In this document: positions 33,050 through 43,069 of the stretch, one piece after another
How the letters are laid out: the number at the start of each line of letters is the position of its first letter
Position numbering within the stretch: position 1 is the stretch's first letter
From: Simkaniaceae bacterium
Lineage (GTDB): Bacteria; Chlamydiota; Chlamydiia; Chlamydiales; JACRBE01
Direction of reading: 5' to 3'
NCBI GenBank assembly: GCA_022763045.1
Contig: JALEGI010000002.1
Coordinates: forward strand, 85,368 to 149,367
DNA length: 64,000 nucleotides
Position numbers and translations under genes: made by a program
The notes under the pieces: generated by a model
The model's input: only the letters and a program-made list of their open reading frames with translations
Database searches by the model: none
What the model was told of the DNA's origin: nothing

Positions 33050-33115
33050 ACTACTCACAAGCCGTTGAAAGTATTTGGAAATTGTTTTACATTTGCCGAA
33101 ATCTGTCAAGGAACA

Positions 33116-34315
33116 ATGCGATTCTTAGTCTTACTTTTTACAGTGGCACTCCTTCACGCCGACGTTGAGCTTGGCGTTGATCGCCTCTTCAGCACAGGGA
33201 AAATTCATGAGCTGAAAGCCAAGCGCCTAGGACTGATTACCAATCACACAGGGGTCGATAAAAATTTGCGCCCCACCTTCGAGCGGCTCTCAGAAAACTA
33301 CAAAGTAGTCGCCCTATTTGCCCCTGAGCATGGGATCACAGGATCGGCCTATGCTGGAGAGCACATCAAAACGAAGAAGGGAACAATCCCCGTCTATTCG
33401 CTCCACGGAAAAACGCGTAGACCGACCGAAAAGATGCTCAAGGGAATCGACGTTCTTATCTACGATATCCAGGATATTGGAGTGCGCTCTTACACCTACG
33501 CCTCCACCCTCTACTACGCCATGGAAGAGGCCGCTAAACACAAAATACCTGTCATCGTCCTCGATCGCCCCAATCCCCAGGGAGGACTCGTCGTTGATGG
33601 ACCCATGCTCAAACCCAAATGGCGCTCCTTTCTGGGGTATGTCAATATTGCTTACTGCCATGGAATGACAATTGGTGAGCTAGCTAGCTTTTTCAATAGC
33701 GAATATGGCATCAAGTGTAACCTCGATGTCGTGCAAATGAAGGGGTGGACTCGCTCTATGACCTTCAAAGAAACAGGTCTAAGCTGGGTTCCCCCCAGCC
33801 CCAACATTCCCGAGCCAGACACCCCCTCCTTCTGCGCCTCAACTGGAATTCTTGGTGAGCTCTCCATTGTCAACATCGGCATTGGCTACACTCTGCCCTT
33901 CAAAGTTGTGGGCGCCCCCTGGATTGACGCCAACCAATTTGCTAAAGCCCTCAATGATCAAAAGCTTCCCGGCGTCCAGTTCACCCCCTTCCACTACCGC
34001 CCTTTTGCAGGCTCGCTCAAGGGCAAAGAGTGCCACGGCGTTCTAATCAACGTAACCGATTCAAGCACCTACCGCCCCCTTTCGGTGCAGTATCTGCTAA
34101 TCGGTGTCCTGAAAAGTCTCTATCCCAAAAAAGTGCTCAGCGCCCTTGCTTCAACCAGTCAAGGAGCCAAGGACTTCTTCTGTAAAGCCAACGGAAACGA
34201 TGAAATGCTTACTATGCTAACCAAGCAAAAGTTCATCGCCTATCCTTTGATGGAATTTGACCGCAAAGAGCGCGAGAAGTTCATGAAAATCCGCGCAAAG
34301 TATTTGTTCTACTAG
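33116..34315 (+). CDS. NamZ-like exo-N-acetylmuramidase (DUF1343)
   Basis: The 399-residue protein has a signal peptide (MRFLVLLFTVALLHA) and a full DUF1343 domain: GLITNHTGVDKN, LFAPEHGITG, VYSLHG, DVLIYDIQDIGVRSYTY, LDRPNPQGG and SPNIPEPDT. Characterised members (Bacillus NamZ/YbbC, GH171) remove terminal MurNAc from peptidoglycan fragments, so a cell-wall recycling or remodelling role in the periplasm is likely. I chose the ATG at 33116, preceded by AAGGA, because it begins the signal. The long in-frame extension upstream only reads the opposite-strand GT6 gene. A partial repeat module (34176-34193) encodes FCKANG. Confidence 0.88.
   Translation: MRFLVLLFTVALLHADVELGVDRLFSTGKIHELKAKRLGLITNHTGVDKNLRPTFERLSENYKVVALFAPEHGITGSAYAGEHIKTKKGTIPVYSLHGKTRRPTEKMLKGIDVLIYDIQDIGVRSYTYASTLYYAMEEAAKHKIPVIVLDRPNPQGGLVVDGPMLKPKWRSFLGYVNIAYCHGMTIGELASFFNSEYGIKCNLDVVQMKGWTRSMTFKETGLSWVPPSPNIPEPDTPSFCASTGILGELSIVNIGIGYTLPFKVVGAPWIDANQFAKALNDQKLPGVQFTPFHYRPFAGSLKGKECHGVLINVTDSSTYRPLSVQYLLIGVLKSLYPKKVLSALASTSQGAKDFFCKANGNDEMLTMLTKQKFIAYPLMEFDRKEREKFMKIRAKYLFY
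34176..34193 (+). repeat. Partial B module inside the NamZ-like gene
   Basis: TTCTTCTGTAAAGCCAAC, sense strand, is read as FFCKAN. The core is intact and the upstream pyrimidine run is weaker. Confidence 0.5.
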
Positions 34316-34406
34316 CTTGTAAAGCCGCTTTACAAGCTAACTTTCTCTCTCTGTAAAGCCAGAAAAAACACCCCATTTTTGGGCACTTGTAAAGCGGCTT
34401 TACAAG
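34314..34406 (+). repeat. A-B-A repeat cluster upstream of groES
   Basis: A palindrome at 34314-34338 (here with C at the centre) is followed by a B module at 34341-34366 and a second palindrome at 34386-34406 (G at the centre). The first starts at the stop codon of the NamZ-like gene and is followed by a T-containing stretch, so it could act as that gene's terminator. The second ends two bases before the groES -35 box. Confidence 0.93.
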
Positions 34407-34408
34407 CC

Positions 34409-34437
34409 TTGACCGAAATCGATTTTGCCTGTAAAAT
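34409..34437 (+). promoter_or_regulatory. Sigma-70-type promoter of groESL
   Basis: TTGACC at 34409-34414 and TAAAAT at 34432-34437 are separated by exactly 17 bases, the optimum for the main sigma factor. They lie 30 bases before the groES start, with a AAGGAG ribosome-binding site between. I see no CIRCE operator (TTAGCACTC/GAGTGCTAA) here, although HrcA control of groE is usual in Chlamydiaceae. Confidence 0.75.
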
Positions 34438-34467
34438 TCTCCCTGTAATCAACTAAGGAGCACCGAC

Positions 34468-34758
34468 ATGCAAAAAGTCAAACCTCTAGGAAATCGAATT
34501 TTAGTTAAACGCGCTGAAGCGGAAAAAACCAAGGGCGGAATCTTCCTCCCAGAATCATCAAAAGAGAAGCCAAAGAAGGGCGAAGTGATCGCTGCTGGCC
34601 CTGGAAAGGCCAATGACAAGGGCATTTTAGAGCCCATGCAGGTCAAAGTGGGCGACCAAGTGCTCTTCACTTCCTATGCTGGAACTGAAGTTAAGGCTCA
34701 AGATGAGTGTGAGTACCTCATCATGTCCGAAGAAGATGTACTCGCAGTTGTACAATAG
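34468..34758 (+). CDS. groES: GroES co-chaperonin
   Basis: This 96-residue Hsp10 subunit caps the GroEL ring during ATP-driven folding in the cytoplasm. It begins [25 protein letters not shown], with the mobile loop at about residues 16-32, and ends VLAVVQ. A strong AAGGAG site stands before the ATG. groEL starts ten bases after the stop, so they form the usual operon. Confidence 0.97.
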   Translation: MQKVKPLGNRILVKRAEAEKTKGGIFLPESSKEKPKKGEVIAAGPGKANDKGILEPMQVKVGDQVLFTSYAGTEVKAQDECEYLIMSEEDVLAVVQ

Positions 34759-36426
<1,668 letters not shown>

Positions 36427-36429
36427 TTG

Positions 36430-36460
36430 AAAAAGGCTCCCGATTGGGAGCCTTTTTTTT
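36430..36460 (+). terminator. Rho-independent terminator after groEL
   Basis: AAAAAGGCTCCC pairs with GGGAGCCTTTTT around a GATT loop, followed by a T-run. Runs of A and T on both sides let it serve the convergent gene at 36463 too. Confidence 0.92.
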
Positions 36461-36462
36461 GA

Positions 36463-37776
36463 TTAGCGTGTCAGTCGCTGAAGTTCAGCAATACGATCAC
36501 CAATATGAGTATTTAAAGTTTCCAGTTGTCCCACAAATTCAGCTGTTGGCTGGATCCTTTTAAGGGCTCTCATCTCAGTGCGCAGAGTCTCACAATCTTC
36601 TCTAAGTTGAGCAAGATCACCTGGAATGCTATTGAGCGATGTTAAAGTTCTATCGAGCTTTTTAATCGTTCTTTGGAACCCTCTAAGGCGAGTTATTTCC
36701 TCTTGAATACCAGTTCTGTCATCTCTGCTATCTGCGACAGTAGCTTGACGCAAGTCTTCTAATCTCTTCCTTTCGCTTCTTTCAGATTTTTCTAACACTC
36801 TCAAGGTATCATCAATGCGAACAAAGTTATCTTCAAAGTGCTGTAGCTGCTCTTGAAGCCCACTTAGTTCACCTTTGAGACGAAGAGCAGCTTCTTTTAG
36901 CCCATCGCGTTGATTTCGATAGCTTTTTGTCCCTTTCTTGATCTTTGGAGTTGTTGTCATCAAGTTTTCAAGAGCAGCTTCTGTTGCAGTGAGCTCTTCT
37001 TCTTTTGACTTAATATTTACCAAAAGAGAGTTATAGCCCTTTAAACTGACTGTTCTTTCATGAGATAGCTCTTGTCGATGCTGTTTGTTTTTTTCAAAAT
37101 AGACTTCAGCATCAGCTTCATGACGATCGAGCTCTGCCATTGCAGGAGTCAATACATCCTGAGTAAGCAAACCTCTGAGATGAGTAATTTCATCTTGAAT
37201 TGATGCATTTAAGCTCTCTGGTGTTAGATTAGGGGTATCTAAACCAACCTCAAGTGCGATCTCTTCAAGTTGTGCTTGAACACCTTCTATTTTGCTCGGG
37301 TGTCTATCCTCAATTCTTGATAAAGCATCTCTTCGAGAAAGTAAGCGCTGACTCACTCTCTCTGAAAGCAACTCGACACGAGCGGCAAGCTCTGGGCTCA
37401 TAGGCTCTACTGGGCTCGCTGGTGGAGTCATACGCCCTCTAAGTAGAGCTGCAATGTTCTCCAGCTGCTCCTGAGTATCTTGATATTTCCCCTTGATTTC
37501 TAGAACGCCGCGGATTTGATCCACTTTATTGGCTAGCAATTCAAGCGCCCGATCACCCTGAACAGTCGGGATGAGTTGCTCAATTGCTCGTGCAGTATCT
37601 TTAAGTGAAAAGCTTCCACGAGTGAAAAAATTAATAATACGTTGAATAAATGCATCCAGCCCGCTCATTCGAGAGTATGTGCGCTGAATTTTATAGCTTT
37701 CGCTGTTGATCCTCTGTGTGTTGGGATCAAAAGCAAGAATTTGTGCCAATGGACTTGGCTCTACACCTTGTGTCAT
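36463..37776 (-). CDS. Coiled-coil protein of unknown function
   Basis: The 437-residue protein has no signal or membrane segment. After a 95-residue head it is almost entirely helical with heptad-like Leu/Glu/Lys/Arg spacing (ELAARVELLSERVSQRLLSRRDAL; ELSGLQEQLQHFEDNF; TLRVLEKSERSERKRLEDL), so a long coiled coil is expected. A proline-rich break (TPPASPVEP) is near 115. I see no family. An AGGAGGG ribosome-binding site and an AT-rich leader (37777-37870) are shared in style with the other orphan genes. A role as a secreted host-interaction or structural protein is conjecture. Confidence 0.72.
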   Translation of the reverse strand: MTQGVEPSPLAQILAFDPNTQRINSESYKIQRTYSRMSGLDAFIQRIINFFTRGSFSLKDTARAIEQLIPTVQGDRALELLANKVDQIRGVLEIKGKYQDTQEQLENIAALLRGRMTPPASPVEPMSPELAARVELLSERVSQRLLSRRDALSRIEDRHPSKIEGVQAQLEEIALEVGLDTPNLTPESLNASIQDEITHLRGLLTQDVLTPAMAELDRHEADAEVYFEKNKQHRQELSHERTVSLKGYNSLLVNIKSKEEELTATEAALENLMTTTPKIKKGTKSYRNQRDGLKEAALRLKGELSGLQEQLQHFEDNFVRIDDTLRVLEKSERSERKRLEDLRQATVADSRDDRTGIQEEITRLRGFQRTIKKLDRTLTSLNSIPGDLAQLREDCETLRTEMRALKRIQPTAEFVGQLETLNTHIGDRIAELQRLTR

Positions 37777-37875
37777 GTTTCCCTCCTGACCCTCTGTTTT
37801 ATTATTTTATTACTTATATGGAGAGTCGAATAATAATATTATAACACTAAGAGATATATTAAATATATATAAAGA
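37777..37875 (-). promoter_or_regulatory. AT-rich promoter/leader of the coiled-coil gene
   Basis: This 99-base stretch is strikingly A+T-rich. Read on the minus strand it has a TATAAT-like box inside TTAGTGTTATAATATT and an ATCTCTTA stretch also found before the gene at 50998. Strong AGGAGG follows. No experimentally known chlamydial motif is claimed. Confidence 0.4.
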
Positions 37876-38421
37876 TTAGTTAATTAGTAAAAATCCTAAC
37901 CATTTTTCACGAATGATAAATGACTGAGCGGGAGTTGTTTGGAGCGGCTTTTGCTGCGCTAAAAGACCTGAAACTATAAGGCTCTTAGCGTCAATAAGAT
38001 GAGGCGAATGAGCATAGAGGATCTCTTGCTCTCCTCTGGTCATATTAATCAAGACAACAGCTTCATCGGGGATATTTGGCGTTTCTTTCAAGATTGGAAT
38101 AGAAAGTCCATTGAGTTCAAAATTTTTCTTGGCGTGGGCAGTAGCGTCTGGGTCAATTTCAACAGCAGTGACTGAGTCGGCACCCAGGTAGTGAGCGGCA
38201 AGGGAAAGGATCCCCGAGCCGCAGCCAATATCAATAACCGGGCGCCCACGAATGATCGGGCGCATTAATTGGAGCATGATTTGGGTTGTTGGATGAGAAA
38301 GGTCACCAAAGCCGGGTCCGGGATAGAGGCGGAAAGTGGTGTTTTCGATCGGGATATTGGCGTACTCACCGTCGAATCCTGTGGCAAAAAGTGCCCATTG
38401 CTCTTTCCAATTCACTTCCAT
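37876..38421 (-). CDS. PrmA-like methyltransferase
   Basis: The 181-residue class I SAM-dependent methyltransferase resembles the catalytic half of ribosomal protein L11 methyltransferase. It has FRLYPGPGFGDLSHPTTQ (about 31-48), the SAM motif PVIDIGCGSGILSLAA (about 61-76) and a VEIDPDA acidic loop. PrmA is normally about 290 residues with an N-terminal substrate domain that is missing here, so the substrate may differ. The ATG at 38421 gives MEVNWKEQW. An upstream TTG in frame at 38463 is a weaker choice. Confidence 0.75.
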   Translation of the reverse strand: MEVNWKEQWALFATGFDGEYANIPIENTTFRLYPGPGFGDLSHPTTQIMLQLMRPIIRGRPVIDIGCGSGILSLAAHYLGADSVTAVEIDPDATAHAKKNFELNGLSIPILKETPNIPDEAVVLINMTRGEQEILYAHSPHLIDAKSLIVSGLLAQQKPLQTTPAQSFIIREKWLGFLLIN

Positions 38422-38485
38422 AGAAGAGATTATAACGCGATTCTCCTTGAAGGAAAAGAACAATTAGTGGAAAATATTCGTACTT

Positions 38486-38559
38486 GCACCGGTAGCTCAA
38501 TTGGATAGAGTACCTGGCTACGGACCAGGAGGTTAGAGGTTCGAACCCTCTCCGGTGTG
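38486..38559 (+). tRNA. tRNA-Arg (ACG)
   Basis: The 74-base cloverleaf has an acceptor stem GCACCGG/CCGGTGT, a D arm with GCTC and GAGT, an anticodon stem CCTGG/CCAGG around the loop CTACGGA (anticodon ACG at 38520-38522), and a T arm AGAGG-TTCGAAC-CCTCT. The discriminator is G. CCA is not encoded and must be added by the enzyme at 47484-48710. The A at the wobble position is presumably deaminated to inosine by TadA. Confidence 0.97.
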
Positions 38560-38577
38560 TTTCAACTGTGGTAGCTT

Positions 38578-39198
38578 GTGCGAATAGAGGTCCTGCCCTG
38601 CGGGGCATTCGAAGAAAATGCGCTATTTATTGATGATGGACATGGGGGTGTTATTATCGTCGATCCAGGTGAAGGGAGCGCTGCAGTCTTTTTAGAGAGG
38701 CTCCGAAGAGGGGGTCAAAAGGCACTTGCCATTTGCCTCACTCACTCTCACTGGGACCACATCGTCGACGTTGCAAAACTCAAACTCGAGCTCAAAGTCC
38801 CCGTTTTTATCCACGCTGCCGATGAGGCGAACCTCATTCAACCAGGATCTGATGGTTTACCGCTTGCGTTTCCCATTGAAGGAATCCATCCCGATGCTCA
38901 CTTTGAAGACAATCAAACGGTGCAACTCGGTGCGCTTACCTTTAAAGTGCTTCATACCCCCGGTCACAGCCCCGGAGGATGCATCTTCTACTTCGAAAAA
39001 GAAAAAGTCATCATCGGAGGGGATCTCATTTTTCATGGTGGAATTGGCAACACCGCCCTTCCTACAGCAGAGCCTGAGAAAATGCGCGCAAGCCTTGAGA
39101 GAGCAGTAAGCCTGCCCGAAGAGACGAAAATTTATCCCGGACACGGTCCGACCACCACGGTAAAAGAAGCAAAACAAATGATTGGAGAGATGAAATGA
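38578..39198 (+). CDS. MBL-fold metallohydrolase (glyoxalase II-like)
   Basis: The 206-residue metallo-beta-lactamase-fold hydrolase has the metal-binding motif THSHWDH (55-61), HTPGHSPGGC with a further His near 126, GGDLIF near 148 and PGHGPTT near 183. The short glyoxalase II-like type splits thioesters such as S-lactoylglutathione or acts on unrelated substrates. The start is GTG at 38578, only 18 bases after the tRNA, so it may be cotranscribed with it. It ends in an ATGA overlap with the peroxiredoxin gene. Confidence 0.85.
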   Translation: MRIEVLPCGAFEENALFIDDGHGGVIIVDPGEGSAAVFLERLRRGGQKALAICLTHSHWDHIVDVAKLKLELKVPVFIHAADEANLIQPGSDGLPLAFPIEGIHPDAHFEDNQTVQLGALTFKVLHTPGHSPGGCIFYFEKEKVIIGGDLIFHGGIGNTALPTAEPEKMRASLERAVSLPEETKIYPGHGPTTTVKEAKQMIGEMK

Positions 39199-39770
39199 TT
39201 GGAAAACAGGCGCCAAAATTTGAAACAATGGCAGTAACTCAAGAAGGTTTCAAGGATGACTTTAGTCTTGAGCAATTCCGTGGAAAATATGTGATCTTGT
39301 TTTTCTACCCACTTGATTTCACCTTCGTTTGTCCAACAGAGCTTCACGCCTTTCAAGAGCGCAAAGAGGAATTTGCCCTTCGCAATGCCCAAGTCGTAGG
39401 CTGCTCCGTTGATAGCCACTATGCTCACGCTCAATGGAAAATGATGTCAAAAAAACAGGGCGGAATCGAAGGAATTGAATACCCACTCATCGCTGACCTG
39501 ACAAAAGAAATCGCTCGCGACTATGGCGTTTTAAAGGAAGATGAGGGCGTTGCCTATCGTGGACTTTTCCTCATCGACAAAGAGGGTATTATTCGCCACA
39601 TGCTTATCAACGATCTGCCTCTCGGCCGCTCTGTTGATGAGGCGCTTCGCACCCTTGATGCGCTTATCTTCTTCGAGACGCATGGCGAGGTTTGCCCGGC
39701 TAACTGGCACTCTGGCGATAAGTCAATGAAGCCGACGAAAGAGGGCCTAACCGACTACTTCGGCACATAG
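39195..39770 (+). CDS. 2-Cys peroxiredoxin (AhpC/TSA)
   Basis: The 191-residue typical 2-Cys peroxiredoxin reduces hydrogen and organic peroxides. The peroxidatic cysteine lies in FYPLDFTFVCPTE (about Cys46) and the resolving cysteine in GEVCPANW (about Cys165). A YF-containing C-terminal tail follows, as in the redox-sensitive sort. It is coupled to the upstream hydrolase by a four-base overlap. A hairpin terminator begins at its stop codon. Confidence 0.95.
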   Translation: MIGKQAPKFETMAVTQEGFKDDFSLEQFRGKYVILFFYPLDFTFVCPTELHAFQERKEEFALRNAQVVGCSVDSHYAHAQWKMMSKKQGGIEGIEYPLIADLTKEIARDYGVLKEDEGVAYRGLFLIDKEGIIRHMLINDLPLGRSVDEALRTLDALIFFETHGEVCPANWHSGDKSMKPTKEGLTDYFGT

Positions 39771-39800
39771 AAACAAAGGCATAAAATTCCTTTGTTTCTA
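39768..39800 (+). terminator. Hairpin terminator after peroxiredoxin gene
   Basis: TAGAAACAAAGG pairs perfectly with CCTTTGTTTCTA across a nine-base loop, starting at the stop codon. The stem is A+T-rich and the T-run after it is poor, so efficiency is uncertain. Confidence 0.65.
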
Positions 39801-39829
39801 TAAAGGCCGCATCACAGCACCCCATCTAG

Positions 39830-39993
39830 GAACCCAATCTAACAATAATTTCTGTTGATTTTAGGGTGCTTTTAAGCCGATTTTCCAATTTTAATTGAGG
39901 TGTCATATTCTGCGGATATGTCTGCTCAATTAAAATTGCAAAAGCGGTCAAAATCATCCCCAAAATCAACGAAAGGTTTGCTAGATTGGGTTC
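39830..39993 (+). repeat. 164-base inverted repeat (MITE-like)
   Basis: The left arm (39830-39899) begins GAACCCAATCTA. The reverse complement of the right arm (39925-39993) begins the same way. Both share GTTGATTTT and end CAATTTTAATTGAG. By eye the arms match at roughly four of five positions. The 25-base centre contains a smaller CATAT/GATATG hairpin. There is no ORF inside. Confidence 0.8.
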
Positions 39994-39998
39994 TTACC

Positions 39999-40088
39999 CT
40001 ATCGCTCCTCACACGTATTAAACGATACGCTGGTTCGTCGCGATAGTGCAAATCTGGGGCCCCCTGAGCGCCCTGACGGCGCTCTTTT
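39999..40088 (+). ncRNA. Possible small structured RNA
   Basis: CTATCGC (39999) pairs with GCGATAG (ending 40046), enclosing a GTAT/ATAC hairpin. GAGCGCC-CTGAC-GGCGCTC at 40066-40084 is then followed by TTTT. Two hairpins ending in an intrinsic-terminator shape fit a short RNA, but I see no clear promoter, and it may simply be a leftover of mobile DNA. Confidence 0.3.
40066..40088 (+). terminator. GC-rich hairpin with T-run
   Basis: GAGCGCC and GGCGCTC form a perfect seven-base-pair stem around CTGAC, followed by TTTT, an intrinsic-terminator shape on the plus strand. Confidence 0.6.
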
Positions 40089-40108
40089 AACTAGGGTGAT
40101 CTGGTCTG

Positions 40109-40177
40109 TTTTTGGGAAGTCTAAGCACTTGTAAAGCGGCTTTACAAGCTATAGTTTGTCTCGGTAAAGCCAGGAAT
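40109..40177 (+). repeat. Composite repeat with extended left flank
   Basis: TTTTTGGGAAGTCTAAGCA precedes a perfect palindrome (40128-40148) and a B module (40155-40177, CGGTAAAGCCAGGAA). The same left flank recurs at 52251-52322 and 52433-52483, so the full element is about 70 bases. Confidence 0.9.
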
Positions 40178-40185
40178 TTGGACAC

Positions 40186-40213
40186 AAAAAAACCCGGGTA
40201 TCACCCGGGTTTT
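40186..40213 (-). terminator. Intrinsic terminator of the Cys-rich exported-protein gene
   Basis: AACCCGGGT and ACCCGGGTT pair around ATC. The plus-strand A-run before it becomes a T-run on the minus strand, and the plus side also ends in TTTT, so it works both ways. Confidence 0.88.
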
Positions 40214-40230
40214 GCATTGCAAAAGCTTTG

Positions 40231-40887
40231 CTAGTTTTGCAAATTGAGGTGAAGGGTCGCAACGGGACCATTCTCGCCTACTTGTAGGCAAACTGAGGCG
40301 CAACCTTGGAAAAATTCGTTGAATGGTTTCCAGATTTCAAGGTCTTTGCTCATTTCAAGTCCCTGCTCGCCACATCTTACGTAAAGGTCGCTCTGCACGC
40401 TCAACATGTTGTGCGTTTCTGCGGTAGTACAGGTGACCATGTTTCCTGTGAGGTTGAAAGAGACGGGCAGTTGCGTTTCCGCTGGAAAGTGCACAACGAC
40501 GTTGGCCTCTCCTGCAGCGAGGTTTTGCAGAATTTCAGGCGTTAGCTCAGAGAGCTCAATGAGTTTTGGTTCACTCTTGAGTGGCTTTTCGCACTGACAC
40601 GCATCGCCTGTAAGTTGACAGGTCGATTCTGGCTCGGTTGCTTGTGCAACATTTGCCGGGCATTGACATGAGTCGTCGCAGCGCTCGCACGAGATTTCTT
40701 GCTGCTCTTCAGTGGTTGCCACTTCTGCTGGCTCTTCGGTCACAGTTACTTCAGCAGGCGCCTCTTGTGGCTCTACAACAGTTTCCGATGCTGCTACAGG
40801 CTCTTCTTCGACCACTACAGGTGTCTCGTCTGCAAATGCCATGAAGGGCATGGCAAATAAAAGGCCAATCATCAATTTCTTTTTCAT
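40231..40887 (-). CDS. Exported cysteine-rich acidic protein
   Basis: The 218-residue protein has a signal peptide (MKKKLMIGLLFAMPFMAFA) cut before DETP. It is followed by about 50 residues rich in Glu, Val, Ala, Pro and Thr, a cluster of eight cysteines (SCERCDDSCQCPA then CQLTGDACQC), and a C-terminal domain with four more cysteines (VTCTT, VRCGE, QGCASVCLQ). Disulphide-rich envelope proteins stand in for peptidoglycan strength in chlamydiae, so a periplasmic or envelope role is plausible. I do not recognise the family. A GGAG site precedes the ATG. A terminator follows. Confidence 0.72.
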   Translation of the reverse strand: MKKKLMIGLLFAMPFMAFADETPVVVEEEPVAASETVVEPQEAPAEVTVTEEPAEVATTEEQQEISCERCDDSCQCPANVAQATEPESTCQLTGDACQCEKPLKSEPKLIELSELTPEILQNLAAGEANVVVHFPAETQLPVSFNLTGNMVTCTTAETHNMLSVQSDLYVRCGEQGLEMSKDLEIWKPFNEFFQGCASVCLQVGENGPVATLHLNLQN

Positions 40888-41000
40888 ATTATTCTCCGGA
40901 TATGTGTAGTTTCGGTTAAGTTCGATGGGAGACATTGTGATTGAAATATTTTATATGAGCAAGTGAAAAAGGGCTTGAGAGGTGCTTGTGGGTGGGGAAA

Positions 41001-41387
41001 TTATTTATTTGTGAGCATGTCATAGAGGTCGCGCTCGAGCGAAATGAAAAGCGCGCGCTCTTGTTTACAAACTTTCATCGCCTCATCAATGATGAGGGGA
41101 TTTGAGACTCCTGGCATGCAAACTGCAGAAAGCTGAGGCAAGCTATTCTGAGCTTTCAGGAGTTCGAGTCCTTGAAAGTAGTCTTCATCAGAATAGCCTT
41201 CCTCATTAACGCGGATGTAGACAACGTGCCTTTGAAACATCAATGTCTGCACCGCAATTCCAACACCAAGCGTGTTGCTTGGCGGATTGCCAAGTCTTTT
41301 ACAACACTCTTGAATTGATCCGAGGAAAATTAAACGACGAAATTCACCTAGTTCTGCTTCGCCAAACAAGGCAATTAAATCGTGCAT
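41001..41387 (-). CDS. Unknown protein, 128 residues
   Basis: I do not recognise this family. The protein is soluble and compact, with alternating hydrophobic strands and helices (GVGIAVQTLMFQRHVVYIRVNEEG; NPLIIDEAMKVCKQERALFISLERDLYDML) and no signal peptide. It sits 39 bases downstream of enolase on the same strand, so it may be read through from it. Codon use and clean length support a real gene. Confidence 0.65.
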   Translation of the reverse strand: MHDLIALFGEAELGEFRRLIFLGSIQECCKRLGNPPSNTLGVGIAVQTLMFQRHVVYIRVNEEGYSDEDYFQGLELLKAQNSLPQLSAVCMPGVSNPLIIDEAMKVCKQERALFISLERDLYDMLTNK

Positions 41388-41426
41388 TATTTACTCCACT
41401 AATTTTTATAAATAAAAAATAGAAGA

Positions 41427-42716
<1,290 letters not shown>

Positions 42717-42962
42717 TTAATTGCAAATTTGCTGGCCAAAAGCATCGGCAACACAACCAACATAACCTCTTAGGCTGCGAATTGCATCGGAAGTTGTTGT
42801 CACGTTTGGGCGATTCGTTGGATTAGCTTGCGCAACGTGAATCAAAATGAGAGGTAGCGTATATTTTGCGACTTTTACAAGTAAGTGCGTTAATGGGTGG
42901 CGAGCAACTGTGACAGCAAATCTTGGTTGGGTTTCTTGAGTTGAAATGCGTTCTACGGACAT
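42717..42962 (-). CDS. Small unknown protein with one hydrophobic segment
   Basis: The 81-residue protein has a polar N-terminus, a hydrophobic stretch HLLVKVAKYTLPLILIHVAQA (about 26-46) that could span the membrane, and two cysteines near the end. A consensus AGGAGGT site is seven bases before the ATG, unusually strong compared with the housekeeping genes, and the leader is AT-rich. It is 30 bases upstream of enolase. Function unknown. Confidence 0.6.
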   Translation of the reverse strand: MSVERISTQETQPRFAVTVARHPLTHLLVKVAKYTLPLILIHVAQANPTNRPNVTTTSDAIRSLRGYVGCVADAFGQQICN

Positions 42963-43035
42963 GAAAATACCTCCTAAATGGTTTATGGAGATATATTTTA
43001 ATCTAAATGAAAATTTTGAACAAGCTTAACAAATG

Positions 43036-43058
43036 GCGCCCATTTGCTCAATGGGCGC
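43036..43058 (-). terminator. Hairpin after the tail-anchored orphan gene
   Basis: GCGCCCATT and AATGGGCGC pair perfectly around five bases, 12 bases past the stop of the minus-strand gene. There is no good T-run on the minus side, so termination strength is uncertain. Confidence 0.6.
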
Positions 43059-43069
43059 GAAGTAAAAAA

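Larger units (their letters stand above)
39771..40230 (+). other. 460-base gene-free region with stacked repeats
   Basis: No convincing gene lies here. From left to right it holds the peroxiredoxin hairpin, a 164-base imperfect inverted repeat (39830-39993), a small structured segment (39999-40088) ending in a GC-rich hairpin with four T, a composite A+B repeat (40109-40177), and the terminator of the convergent minus-strand gene (40186-40213). It is the longest non-coding stretch in the window. Confidence 0.8.

Noticed and set aside
32669-33115. N-terminal extension of the NamZ-like protein
   Set aside because: The frame is open upstream but only reads the opposite strand of the GT6 gene. 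The signal peptide at 33116 marks the true start.
34314-34437. CIRCE operator upstream of groES
   Set aside because: The palindrome arms (CTTGTAAAGC) do not match TTAGCACTC/GAGTGCTAA and the spacer is one base, not nine.
39771-40230. An insertion sequence or transposase in the gene-free region
   Set aside because: No open frame of transposase size or DDE/HUH-like motif exists there. Only non-coding repeats are present.
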